A program made the position numbers and the translations under genes. Under the pieces are notes generated by a model, which saw only the letters and a list, made by a program, of their open reading frames with translations, searched no databases and had not been told where the DNA came from. Of a stretch of DNA of 64,000 nt, positions 54,782 to 64,000 are shown piece after piece. The first letter of the stretch is position 1. Each line of letters starts with the position of its first letter. This DNA comes from Charina bottae (taxonomy: Eukaryota; Chordata; Lepidosauria; Squamata; Charinaidae): positions 58,619,501 to 58,683,500 of the forward strand of contig JALMGJ010000006.1 of assembly GCA_023362775.1 (NCBI GenBank). Direction: 5' to 3'.

Positions 54782-55059
54782 TGTCAGCTCCACTAGGTAG
54801 ACCAGATCAGGAAATCAACTCCACAGGAAGACTAAAACTACTTTTATCAGGATTGGCTATCATAACAGAATCTTGCAAGTCTGATTGTGCTGTATCCCCC
54901 CTGCCCAAAACTTCTTATACTCCACTGAATTAGGGAGGCATCTGCCTGAACTACTTCTGAATGTTATCTCATTCTGGACTTAAAAAATGCTTCAGTCCCT
55001 TATGCCTAGGTAACAATTCTTGCTTATTCCTGTCAAGGTCATTTTCATTATTCTCTACA
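54782..55059 (-). mobile_element. Solo LTR, 278 bp, small LTR family
   Basis: TGTCAGCTCC...CTCTACA with flanks CTATG (54777-54781) and ATATG (55060-55064), 4 of 5 matching. The minus strand end TGATCTGGTCTACCTAG...CTGACA closely matches the LTR at 1437-1705, so they are the same family and in the same orientation. No internal element sequence is adjacent. Confidence 0.7.
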
Positions 55060-55216
55060 ATATGTGTGTGAGTAAACACTTTTCATGGCATGGACATATA
55101 TGTGTAGGAAACAAAAAAAGATAACTTGAGATTGACTATTCCAAAAGAACACCTATCAAGTTATTCAAATGCAATGGATTCTAATGACCCTTGGATACCT
55201 CACAGGCCCAACCCTG

Positions 55217-56767
55217 TGTCCTGTTCCAACTAAGACCCAGAGCAGGAAGGTGTGGAATAAGTCCTTTATTTACAATCAAGACACACAAAGTATATCTAGA
55301 GAAAACAATGCGACACGGGGAGCTCACAGAGTTTGGGTGGCTAGCGGTGATTTGTGCACGTGGGCAGCCACTATGTGGGTGCAATGAAAGGTCCTGGTGC
55401 AAGGCTTGGCACAGCTGCGGTGTGAGGCTCCGGTGCGAGGCTTGGTGCTGTGGCGAGGGACAATCTCGGCACAGGGCTTGGCGCGACTGCGGGATGCAAC
55501 TCCGGCACAAGGCTTGGTGCGGCAGCTGCAGGGCAAGGTACTGACCGGCTCGGGGCTTGGGGTGAAGGCAAGGTAAGATTCCAGTGCGAGGCTTGGCACG
55601 GCTGTGAGATACGATTCCAGCATGAGACTTGGTGCAGCGGCTGCAAGGCGAGGTTCCAGCTCAAGGCTGGACACGGAGGCTGCAAGGCAAGGTTCCAGCT
55701 CGAGGCTAGGCGCGGAGGCAGGGCAAGATTCCGGTGCAGAACAGGGTGTGGCGGCAAGGCTAGGTTCCGGCTCAAGGCTGGACACGGAGGCTGCAAGTGA
55801 GGTTCTGGCTCAAAGCTAGGCACGGAGGCAGGGCAAGATTCCGGTGCAGAACAGGGTGTGGTGGCAAGGCTAGGTTCCGGCTCAAGGCTGGACACGGAAG
55901 CTGCAAGGCGAGGTTCCAGCTCAAGGCTAGGCGTGGAGGCAGGGCAAGATTCCGGTGCAGAACAGGGTGTGGCGGCAAGACTAGGTTCCGGCTCAAGGCT
56001 GGACACGGAGGCTACAAGGTGAGGTTCCAGCTCAAGGCTAGGCGCGGAGGCAGGGCAAGATTCCGGTGCAGAACAGGGTGTGGTGGCAAGGCTAGGTTCC
56101 GGCTCAAGGCTGGACACGGAGGCTGCAAGTGAGGTTCCGGCTCAAGGCTAGGCACGGAGGCAGGGCAAGATTCTGGCACAGAACAGGGTGTGGCAGCAAG
56201 GCGAGGTTCCGGCTTAAGGCTGGACACGGAGGCTGCAAGGCGAGGTTCCGGCTCGAGGCTAGGTGTGGAGGCAGGGCAAGATTCCGGTGCAGAACAGGGT
56301 GTGGCGGCAAGGCTAGGTTCTGGCACAAAGCGCAGCTGTGCGCTGCAAGACAGGGTTTTGGCACGGGACATGGCGGGACGACAAGGCAAAGCTCTGGCGT
56401 GGAAGCAGGGTGAGATCCAAGCGGGGATTCTGGCACAGCGACGGGATCGCAATTCACTCCAGGACACAGTACGGAATGTGAACAGCTGTCTCCAGCAATG
56501 GGTGCATGCTGCACTCGTCTTTTATCCATTTGATTTTCATGCCGTTTGTGAGCAGGAGCCAATTGCGCTTTGTGTTGCTCCGTCCACCTTTCCCACCTCC
56601 TTTCTCATGCGCTAATAGGTGGAAGTGAGTGTCCTACTGGGCTGCCTCCAATCAGCTGCTCAGAAACTGATTCAAATTTTGCGCCATCCCCGTTCTTTCC
56701 TGCTTCAATTGTTATCGGCCCTTCCACCTCCAAATTGGACTCATCAGACTCAGCCTCCATCCTGACA
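55217..56767 (-). mobile_element. Large solo LTR (1,551 bp) with internal tandem array
   Basis: Minus strand: 5' TGTCAGGATGGAGG, CCAAT-type motifs near 56545-56650, a TATA-like GGATAAAAG at about 56519-56527, a repeat-filled body, an AATAAA signal at about 55266 and a terminus GGAACAGGACA. Flanking pentamers CCCTG (55212-55216) and CCTTG (56768-56772) agree at 4 of 5. Promoter and polyadenylation signals in this order support an LTR. The distance between them (about 1.25 kb) would make an unusually long R region. No gag or pol is adjacent. Confidence 0.65.
55650..56330. repeat. 111-bp tandem repeat array, about six copies
   Basis: The block beginning TCAAGGCTGGACACGG starts at about 55661, 55772, 55882, 55993, 56104 and (as TTAAGGC) 56214, giving a period of 110-111 bp. 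Related, more diverged blocks (CAAGGCTTGG, GCGAGGCTTGG) extend left to about 55400. Since 111 is a multiple of three, frames stay open on both strands and produce artefactual frames up to 248 codons. Confidence 0.93.
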
Positions 56768-56772
56768 CCTTG

Positions 56773-58609
56773 CTATTAGGCATAGCATTCTTAGGCAGCT
56801 ATTGAAAAAGAAGCTCTTAGTTATTCAATCTGTTAGAATTGTGGTTTTGCATTAGAGGGGAAGGGAAGTGCTTATGTGACTTGCCCTGAGTACTTTCTTG
56901 ACTTGAAATTATGGGTAATATTTCCTACTCCATTTTAAGCAACAAAATGACTAGCCCTCCCCCCCCAAGAAATAAGAAAATTGCAGTGAAAAGGGTTTTG
57001 ATTTAGTATTGATCTATTTTGATCCCAGCCTTCTTATAATCTCAGTAGAAACAGCAACTGAGTACAAAAAGCAAACAATGTTATTACAAGAGAATATTGA
57101 TATATTCCCCTCACCTTTATAATATTGTATTTCATTTTTTTGTTTGCATTGAATGCCGTGGTGAGTGATCTTGCAAGCAGCAATATCTTCCCACAGACGA
57201 GAATCTAGATCCATTTTCATGTCCTTAGGTACTATATTCAACCTCTCAGAATCTAATACGATTTACAACAGCTCATCTTTTTCTGAGATGAAGTGCTATT
57301 GTGAATGGCATGGAAGCTTTTCAAAAAGAAAATTCAGAGAAGAGAAGTATTGTTCATGCTCTTTTTCTGGAGCTCAAACTGAATAGCACCAAAAGAGCAG
57401 AAATCAAAGTAGTGCACTTTTAATTCACTTAAAAAGGAAAAAGTTTTATTTTTTCCAACCATTTTCAGCTTCTATGTTTCTATGAAATGGGCATCTCTAT
57501 CCCATCCATGATGCTTTTTCAGTTCAACGTTATGAACCATTATGTTAGGTCTGAATTTGATTTATTACTTTCTTCTTTCTCTCTCTCTTAGGCAGAACAT
57601 AGATTCCCTGGAGAACTCTCCATTCATGCACTGCTGGACTACACAAAGCATACAATATGGTATATGGATGTCTTGGCTCTTATCTCCCACTAGAATTCAC
57701 TTTACCCAGACTGAATATCACCAGAACTATAGAAATCTGACTGAGCATTTCTGCAACTCAGTGCTTTGTTTGGAAGTGTACCAACCTGCCCCACCCCTTA
57801 CCCCCCAGGCAAAGATAGAGGTAGTAGAACAATTTGCCTTTTGGTCAAGGAATATTTGCAAGAGGCCACATCCACCAGGGCAGCCATTTGTGAACAGATA
57901 AGCTCCCTCCCATAGCAGCCATTTTGTGGTAGCAACCACAATATGTTTTCAATAATTTAAATGGGCCATTAACACAAAAAGGTTTTATATCCCTGTTATT
58001 GACCAAACAGAGCATTTTAATGTGGAAATCATGCATCGTCCATTAGACGGGGAGGAACAAGAGAGGGATACTACAGTTCTGTATTATGTAGTTCAGAAGT
58101 GTCAAATAATCATGACTTTTGTGATAATACCTTGCTACTATAAAGAGAGAAACCAGCTTTTGCCAACTTGGAACATTCCAAATATGTAGTACAGTTATAA
58201 GCTAAGACTAAAACTGGATGATAGCAATTGTAGTAGCAGCAGCAGCACAGCACACCTGTGAAAGGTTTCTAAAATTGTGAGACTACAGTATGTATTTAAT
58301 TAATTTCATTTATTATCCACATTTGTATGCTACCTACTCATACAACTTTAATTTAAGTACAAAGTTAAATATAATCTGAATATAGTATTTAAATTATAAA
58401 CTGCTTGTTGAACTTGCTAACATAAATATATGACTTTATTTACAGTAATCATTTCTGATGTGTTACTCTGAAATGTTGAATTCCTTTAGCTAGTTGTTCC
58501 ATACAATTGTCCGTGCTCCAGCTGCACATAGCTAGATGAATTTTCTAAAATAATCTTAATGTCTAATATCATTCCTTACGGCTCCAGTAGCTGAATATTA
58601 GGCTACATT
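56773..58609. other. No confirmed gene
   Basis: A 119-codon plus frame at 57542-57901 lacks recognisable motifs and has no defined splice context. The rest is A+T-rich. Nothing else is supported. Confidence 0.4.
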
Positions 58610-58745
58610 CATGCAAAGTCATGATTTGCTTAATGATGGTTTACTGAATAAATCTCAATTGGTTTGTTTCACACAATGTGTTAAGCCATAAACCATGGTT
58701 TATAAATTATAGTGGCTATAGTTCACACAATATAATATGCCACAA
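58610..58745. repeat. Palindromic AAACCATGGTTT repeat copy
   Basis: Contains GATGGTTTACTGAATAAA, GTTTGTTTCACACAATGTG, AAGCCATAAACCATGGTTTA and TAGTTCACACAATATAATATG. The repeated TTCACACAA next to palindromic CCATGG blocks links it to the copy at 5643-5795. Confidence 0.45.
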
Positions 58746-58863
58746 CAGAACAAATCTCTTTAAAGCTTAGCAAGATATGTGAACCAAATGTGTGGGTAAA
58801 AACACACTAAAAATTGACAACTATCATGAAGCTGATGGTACTCAATTTGGGTAGCATCACACC

Positions 58864-58953
58864 CTTCCTTCCTTCCTTCCTTCCTTCCTTCCTTCCTTCC
58901 TTCCTTCCTTCCTTCCTTCCTTCCTTCCTTCCTTCCTTCCTTCCTTCCTTCCT
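58864..58953. repeat. (TTCC)n microsatellite
   Basis: About 22 perfect units (GGAA on the minus strand) directly abutting the 3' tail of the SINE at 58954-59228. Confidence 0.97.
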
Positions 58954-59228
58954 GGTAAAGGTTTCCCCACACACTTCTGTCCGACTACAAGGGCCGGTGC
59001 TCATCTGCGGTCATGTGGCCGGCATGACGCACATGGAATGCTGTTACCTTCCAACCGAAGTGGTACCTATTAATCTACTTGCATTTGCATGCTTTCGAAT
59101 TGCTAGGTTGGCAAGAGCTGGGGCGAGTGCGGGAGCTCACTCCGTCACACGGGGCTAGGGTCTTGAACCGCTGAACTTGCGACCTTCCAATCGACAAGCC
59201 TGGCATCTTAACTGCTAAGCCACTGCAC
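58954..59228 (-). mobile_element. tRNA-derived SINE with (TTTACC)-type tail, partly deleted
   Basis: Same family as 7353-7684: GGTAAAGGTTTCCCC at the tail edge, GGGCCGGTGCTCATCTGCGG, GGCATGACGCACATGGAATG, AAGTGGTACCTATTAATC and the tRNA head at the right with a decayed B box. A block between GCTCATCTGCG and GTCATGTGGCC (about 40 bp in the other copies) is missing. Confidence 0.85.
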
Positions 59229-60120
59229 TATAAAAAGAATATTCTATGGAAAGTTCAGAAAAAATATTCAAATATTCCCAAAGTATATCATGATGGATAG
59301 CTTTCAGTAGCTCAAATGTTCCAAATAAAGATAAGAAAAAAATATTATTATTTCTAGAATAAACTAGTGATCTCTTTCTGTACCTTAACTCAGAAGGAGC
59401 AGTAATTAGATAGTACATACAATTTGTGGCTTAGTAACAATGGTGTGGGAAGCATCTCTATGAAGCTGAGATAGGTGTTACCTGAATGGATGGGATATAT
59501 AATGTCTCTTAAAATGAAATCCAGATTCCACTGGTATTCTGTACACATTCCTCAGTAGAAACTGCTTAAGCCTTTATGGGACTCAGATGTACCAGTTCTA
59601 ATTTAGATAACCACAAATTATTTGTGCTTCCAGAAGCCAAGCTTAGCTTGTATTTATCCCTGCTTTGGGGCAGCAACTCAGTCATTTGACAACATAATAG
59701 AAGGAAATGGTGGGGGGACTAGCAAAGTTCAAAGAGTAATGAGTTCTAAACAGGTGTTCTTTAATCCATTGTGTTTGCAGCATGCACAATAACATAGTGC
59801 ATGTATTATTAAGTAACATGGATAATTGGCCTGAGGGCTAAACAAGTTTTGGCAATATTTTTGTATTACCTCACATTCAGCTTTCTGGGTAAAATATCTG
59901 TAAAATATCATATTTGTCTGTGTTTACTGGCTGAAACATTTTTTTCTATTTAGAGTCTCCCTCACTCTCTTTAATACTGTGGCATGCAAATATTTCAGCA
60001 ATGCCATATGGATTTGTGTTCATGTTTTGCTGTTACAGGAAACAACACGGACTCATGCCCTCATTAGTATGCAGTTAGAGTACTTCAATGTGATCTTCCT
60101 TCAGAGAACATTAAGAAACT
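59229..60120. other. No gene seen
   Basis: A+T-rich sequence without recognisable motif. Confidence 0.45.
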
Positions 60121-60310
60121 GCAGTTGGTCAAAATGTGGCATTAGTATTACCTACCAGGAGCACATTGCACCTGTGCTACAAGCCTTATATTGGTTGTCA
60201 ATAGATTTCTGGGTGCAATTTGAAGTGCTGGTTTAGACGTATAATGCCTTATGCAGCTTCACACCTAGAAACCTGCAGGATTGGCTTCTTCAAGAATTGG
60301 CCTGTCCAAT
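60121..60310 (+). pseudogene. Very old L2/CR1-group ORF2 remnant
   Basis: Broken plus-strand translation HIAPVLQALYWLSIDFWVQFEVLV then ALCSFTPRNLQDWLL resembles the L2/CR1 pattern (APVL-LHWLPV--R--FK-L and the PxYL block) seen more clearly at 13262-13640. It has stops and is far more diverged. Tentative. Confidence 0.45.
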
Positions 60311-60532
60311 ACATTCATCCTGGAAGAATCTCTGTGATTTTACATAAATGGAAAGAAACTTATCTTCTGGATTTTAAGGAAAAGATTCAAGATACAGTAT
60401 GTGCTTGTTATCAATTTTTAAAATCTTTACATTCTAACAGCGTGGATGGATCAGTATAATTCTGTATGGTTTAGCTGTAATGATAAGTTGTAGGACTGAA
60501 TTAATCTCATACTGATACTGCTTTGATATGAT

Positions 60533-60859
60533 ATGGAACTTATTTCTTTTTTATTGTTTTCGTATACAGATGTTTCTTCTGGAAGACTCTCTATATCAGC
60601 CTACTTCATTTTTTGGAGCATTGAGGATCCTGAAATCCAGGAAGTGGATTACACATCCTATAATTCACAATCTACATGTAATGTGGCTGTATTCAAGACA
60701 TATGGACGGCGTCCAATTGGAGAAGGCTGCATTATATTATTAGATTTTTTTCAAAAAAAAGACCAGAATGATATGAGGCATCAAAAGAGGAAATTAAGAA
60801 AAGGAGAATGTCTGCCGAATGTCTGCCATGTTCTGGAAATACTATCAAATGTGGAATAA
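60533..60859 (+). other. 108-codon open frame of unknown nature
   Basis: Frame MELISFLLFSYTDVSSGRLSISAYFIFWSIEDPEIQEVDYTSYNSQSTCNVAVFKTYGRRP... A pyrimidine tract and AG at about 60553-60570 would suit a splice acceptor for a segment reading DVSSGRLSISAYF. No domain is recognised and an old repeat is equally possible. Low confidence as a gene. Confidence 0.15.
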
Positions 60860-62039
60860 GAGACTATTACTCTACACAGTTAAATTGCTCCTAGTTGTTA
60901 AAAGCTTGAGGAGAAAAAATTGGATCCTTAGAAAATAGTTTTGAAAAGGCATATATTTTAGTTCATATCAAGGTCACATGTGATTAACTTGATAAGCTAC
61001 TTCTCATTAAACATAGTAGCACTTAAGTCATTGTCTAGTGAACTTGATAATAAATGTAGTTAGTAATCTAGACATACTAGGCAAAATGTACTTCCTGTTG
61101 AGGTAATAAATACTGAATGTTATGGTAATTGTTCTTTGTCAGACAAAGACTGTTGGTGTCAACTTTGACTAGGAAATAGCATATGGCCTGCAAGAGACTT
61201 TTTGGAAGCCTCTTATCTGTGCAATTTTAATATGCCATTCCCTGAGAAATTGAGGTGCAGATAATTTTCTTTTGGATGTTTCACTAAGTTTCATAAGAAT
61301 TGTATCAAGGCTATTTCTTATCTTTAGGAGCAGGAAAAGAGTTCTGTTTAGATCTTCAAAAGTAATGTTGTCTGTTTGGAATATACATAAAGTAAAGAAA
61401 TAGTAGAATTGCTTTGTTATTTACCCGTTAGTCATGCAGCTGTAAGCAACAACTTATCAATAGTCAGTCAGGCATCACATCAAAGCTAAAACATGCATTT
61501 GTCTGTTTCATATTCATCTGGAGTAAAGGTAATTGTGTGAAAACAGTAATTGTGACAGCTGTTGCTGAAGAAGTGAGTTTCACGACTGGGACGTTATGGA
61601 ATTTGCAGATTTTTCTTTTTGTTGTTTTTACAAAAGCTGTTCATTCTCCCTGATTGAATCTTCTAGTTGACATTAAATTACTAAAACTGTGGAAGGGGAA
61701 TAAGGTGGGAGGAATGCAAGAGATCACCCAGTGAGTGTGAAGATTGCTAAAATGACTGTTAGTGTCTGAATAGTTGCATATTTCTTCAACTGAGAACCAG
61801 TCGAGATAGAATAGGAACAGCCATGCTCATAGTTTGCATGTCTTCTTTTTTTAATGCTATCTTGTGCATAGATCTGTTCTTGGGAGAAATTGGCCTGCTG
61901 GTGTTTACAGTTTGTTTCCAGCATTTTGTAGTATCTCAGGGAGAGACTCCTGTCTGAAATCTCAGAGAGCTATTTCTAATGAATATAGGTAATACATAGA
62001 TGGATCAGTGAACTGACAATATCTTTATACAATCAAAAC
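60860..62039. other. No gene seen
   Basis: A+T-rich sequence without recognisable repeat or frame. Confidence 0.45.
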
Positions 62040-62047
62040 TTTTAGAG

Positions 62048-62317
62048 TAGAACTTTCCAAACTGTGTGTCGCGACACAAAAGTGTGTCGCCACACACAGT
62101 CTGGTGTGTCGCCACACAACCCGGAAGTGCTGATCATCATCAGCGCTTCCGGGTTTCCCCGCGGCGACACACCAATGGCGGCACGCAAAAACCAAAAGCG
62201 GCAGCAGCGCTTCCGGGTTTTTGCGCGCTGCCGCAATGGCGGCACTTACAGGTTTTCCCGCGGCGACACACCAACGGCGGTTGTTGTGTCGCCGCGGGAA
62301 AACTTTGGAAAGCCCTG
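62048..62317. mobile_element. hAT MITE, GC-rich family, copy 4 (270 bp)
   Basis: Termini TAGAACTTTCCAAA and TTTGGAAAGCCCTG with a perfect 8-bp target duplication TTTTAGAG at 62040-62047 and 62318-62325. The left 60 bp match copy 1 almost exactly. The interior carries GCGCTTCCGGGTTT twice and GGCGACACACCAA twice, plus an inverted TGTGTCGCCGCGGGAAAA near the right end. Non-coding. Confidence 0.9.
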
Positions 62318-62325
62318 TTTTAGAG

Positions 62326-62620
62326 GGTAAAGCAAATGGCCTTTCCCCACTCTTTACTTTCCCAAGCTTTATCTCTTCTCCTTGTCTTGTTTCTATACTC
62401 CAAATGAGCCAAACTGGAGAGAAAAAAGTTTGAAATGAGGGAATATGAGAAGGAAAAACAGGATCAACTTAGCTCTTATTACTATCATGTAAGTAAAAGA
62501 CTGAGAAACTTCCATTTTTGTTTGTTAACACACTTGCAATTAAATTGTACCCATTATGCCTAGTAGAACTCTCGCTAGTCAGGGACAGGTAAGACTGGCC
62601 ACAAGATGAAGAGAGAGGGA
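62326..62620. other. No gene seen
   Basis: Unique-looking sequence of about 300 bp with no recognisable feature. Confidence 0.4.
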
Positions 62621-62665
62621 GTCCATCCATCCATCCATCCATCCATCCATCCATCCATCCATCCA
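62621..62665. repeat. (ATCC)n microsatellite
   Basis: About eleven perfect units. Confidence 0.95.
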
Positions 62666-62852
62666 AAGTTTTATTTTGTTTCTGCAACCAATATTCCATT
62701 TTTTCCCTTTACTGCTTTTTATTATGGTGGAAAAAATAGTGGCAGCCCAGTAGAGACTTATCTGGAGGAGCCACTGTTCCAATTTATTGGAATAACTTTT
62801 GGAGAAGCCTCAAGCACCAAGAGGAAGAACAGATCAGTGCTTATTCGGAATT

Positions 62853-63474
62853 TTGTTGTTCAGTCGTTTAGTCGTGTCCGACTCTTCGTGACCTCATGGA
62901 CCATAGTACGCCAGGCCTTCCTGTCCTCCACTGTCTCCCGGAGTTTACTCAAATTCATGTTCATTACATCGGTGATGCTATCTAACCATCTCATCCTCTG
63001 CCGTCCCCTTCTCCTTTTGCCCTCAGTCTTTCCCAGCATCAGGGTCTTTTCCAGTGAGTCCTCTCTTCGCATTAGGTGGCCAAAGTATTTGAGCTTCAGC
63101 TTCAGCATCTGTCCTTCCAATGAGCAGTCAGGGTTGATTTCCTTTAGGATTGACTGGTTTGACCTCCTTGCAGTCCAAGGGACTCTCAAGAGTCTTCTCC
63201 AGCACCACAGTTCGAAAGCATCAATTCTTCGGCGCTCAGCCTTCCTTATGGTCCAACTCTCACAGCCATACATTGCTACTGGAAAAACCATAGCTTTAAC
63301 TATACGGACCTTTGTCGGCAAGGTGATGTCTCTGCTTTTTAATATGCTGTCTAGGTTTGCCATAGCTTTCCTCCCAAGGAGCAAGCGTCTTTTAATTTCA
63401 TGGCTGCAGTCACCGTCTGCGGTGATCTTTGAGCCCAAGAAAATAAAATCTGTCACTGCTTCCATTTCTTCCCC
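62853..63474 (-). mobile_element. BovB LINE, 5'-truncated, minus strand
   Basis: The tail edge reads TTGTTGTTCAGTCGTTTAG at the left; the 5' break is at about 63474 in the sequence encoding GEEMEAVTDFIFLGSK. The minus frame is open for about 205 codons (FLGSKITADGDCSHEIKRRLLLG, YGCESWTIRKAERRRIDAFELWCWRR, LRETVEDRKAWRTMVHEVTKSRTRLND). No stop interrupts it, but RT core and endonuclease are missing. No target duplication found. Confidence 0.94.
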
Positions 63475-64000
63475 TAATACCACATGTTATTGTTGCTTCT
63501 TTAAGCTGAGTCCTATATTTAAAGGCAGAGGGAATTGAATTCAGAACCTTTGAAAACCACTGCAATGCCTAGACAGTATTTCTATGTTTGGAACCTTGAA
63601 AAAGAATAATTATTCCAGAGGTCAACTATCAACAAACTGGCATGTAAGCTACTTCTTAAGTGCATATGTTTCTGGTTATTAGCAGGGGTTTGGCTTTTTC
63701 CAAAGAGCTGCACATAGGATTGAGCTGAAGTGACATATCTATTCCAATATCTTAAATCTACACACTCATGTTGTATTATAGAGTAGTGAAATAATAGACA
63801 GTAGTAATGCAGAGGAATTGACTAAAGCTGTAAGCAAGCATTCATTGCTCATTTCTCAAACAGATTTATCTGCTTTGGCAAAAGAGCTAATTACTTCCAT
63901 AAATTTAAAGAAGAATAGAAATAAAATGGGAGCCACTGCTGATTAATTCATATGTCCAGCCCATCCTTGAAATTTAAAACCCAGGCTAGTGTGTCGAAAA
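63475..64000. other. No gene seen
   Basis: A+T-rich unique-looking sequence to the window edge. Confidence 0.45.

Noticed and set aside
55324..56562. Frames of 111-248 codons rich in EPEPSLA or KARRGG repeats
   Set aside because: They arise from the 111-bp tandem array, whose period is a multiple of three. Both strands are open, which is not expected of a real gene.
54782..56767. A provirus bounded by the two neighbouring LTRs
   Set aside because: The two LTRs differ in length and sequence, have separate target repeats, and only 157 bp lie between them. They are independent solo LTRs.
57542..57901. 119-codon plus frame
   Set aside because: No domain, no repeated use of conserved residues and no convincing splice sites; likely chance.
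62606..63538. 310-codon plus-strand frame
   Set aside because: It joins an ATCC microsatellite to the antisense of a minus-strand BovB copy. The real coding direction is minus.

Overview
The window looks like nuclear DNA of a squamate reptile (lizard or snake) from a gene-poor intergenic or intronic region. I see no host protein-coding exon, rRNA or functional tRNA gene that I can defend. The squamate assignment rests on the repeats: six BovB (RTE) LINE copies with very similar sequence, squamate-type L1 elements, Sauria/Squam1-like tRNA SINEs, L2-type tails, a Penelope-like element and several small hAT elements. I cannot name the species.

Layout. 0-9 kb: an L1 3' end (1-282), a solo LTR (1437-1705), a 5'-truncated BovB (2126-2553), a tRNA-derived SINE (7353-7684) and a decayed minus-strand L1/Tx1-type endonuclease fragment (8090-8590). 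9.3-12.5 kb: an internally deleted L1-like element bounded by a 13-bp target duplication; it has itself been hit by a long SINE, a tail fragment and a truncated LINE. 13.2-14.1 kb: an L2-like ORF2 end and a GC-rich hAT MITE. 16.6 kb: a short hAT. 19.0-21.05 kb: a Penelope-like element with large inverted arms and a 12-bp target duplication. 23-24.4 kb: Squam1 SINE, BovB 3' end and solo LTR. 27.4-28.6 kb: two SINEs and a LINE 3' end with a pentanucleotide array. 31 kb and 34.5 kb: two hAT MITEs. 36.26-38.02 kb: a 1.76-kb CpG-bearing, pyrimidine-rich minisatellite.

40.7-45.4 kb: an old L1 (ORF1 and ORF2 both recognisable, both broken) carrying a nested stack: SINE tail, hAT MITE containing a BovB tail, L2 tail and a palindromic MITE. 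46.2-51.7 kb: a full-length BovB (3,201 bp once the insertion is subtracted) split by a 2.26-kb L1 derivative with an 18-bp target duplication. 51.8 kb: a short hAT. 52.36-54.56 kb: a 5'-truncated BovB whose reverse transcriptase is open except for one late stop. 54.8-56.8 kb: a solo LTR, then a 1.55-kb solo LTR containing a 111-bp tandem array. 58.9-64 kb: a TTCC array abutting a SINE, an L2-like remnant, a fourth copy of the GC-rich hAT family and a minus-strand BovB.

How the parts relate: BovB and L1 reverse transcriptases are the probable mobilisers of the SINEs and truncated copies; the MITEs need a hAT transposase not encoded here. The nested insertions give a relative chronology: old L1, then hAT MITE, then BovB; and separately BovB, then L1 derivative. 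All family assignments come from protein motifs, termini and target duplications read by eye, not from a database search.
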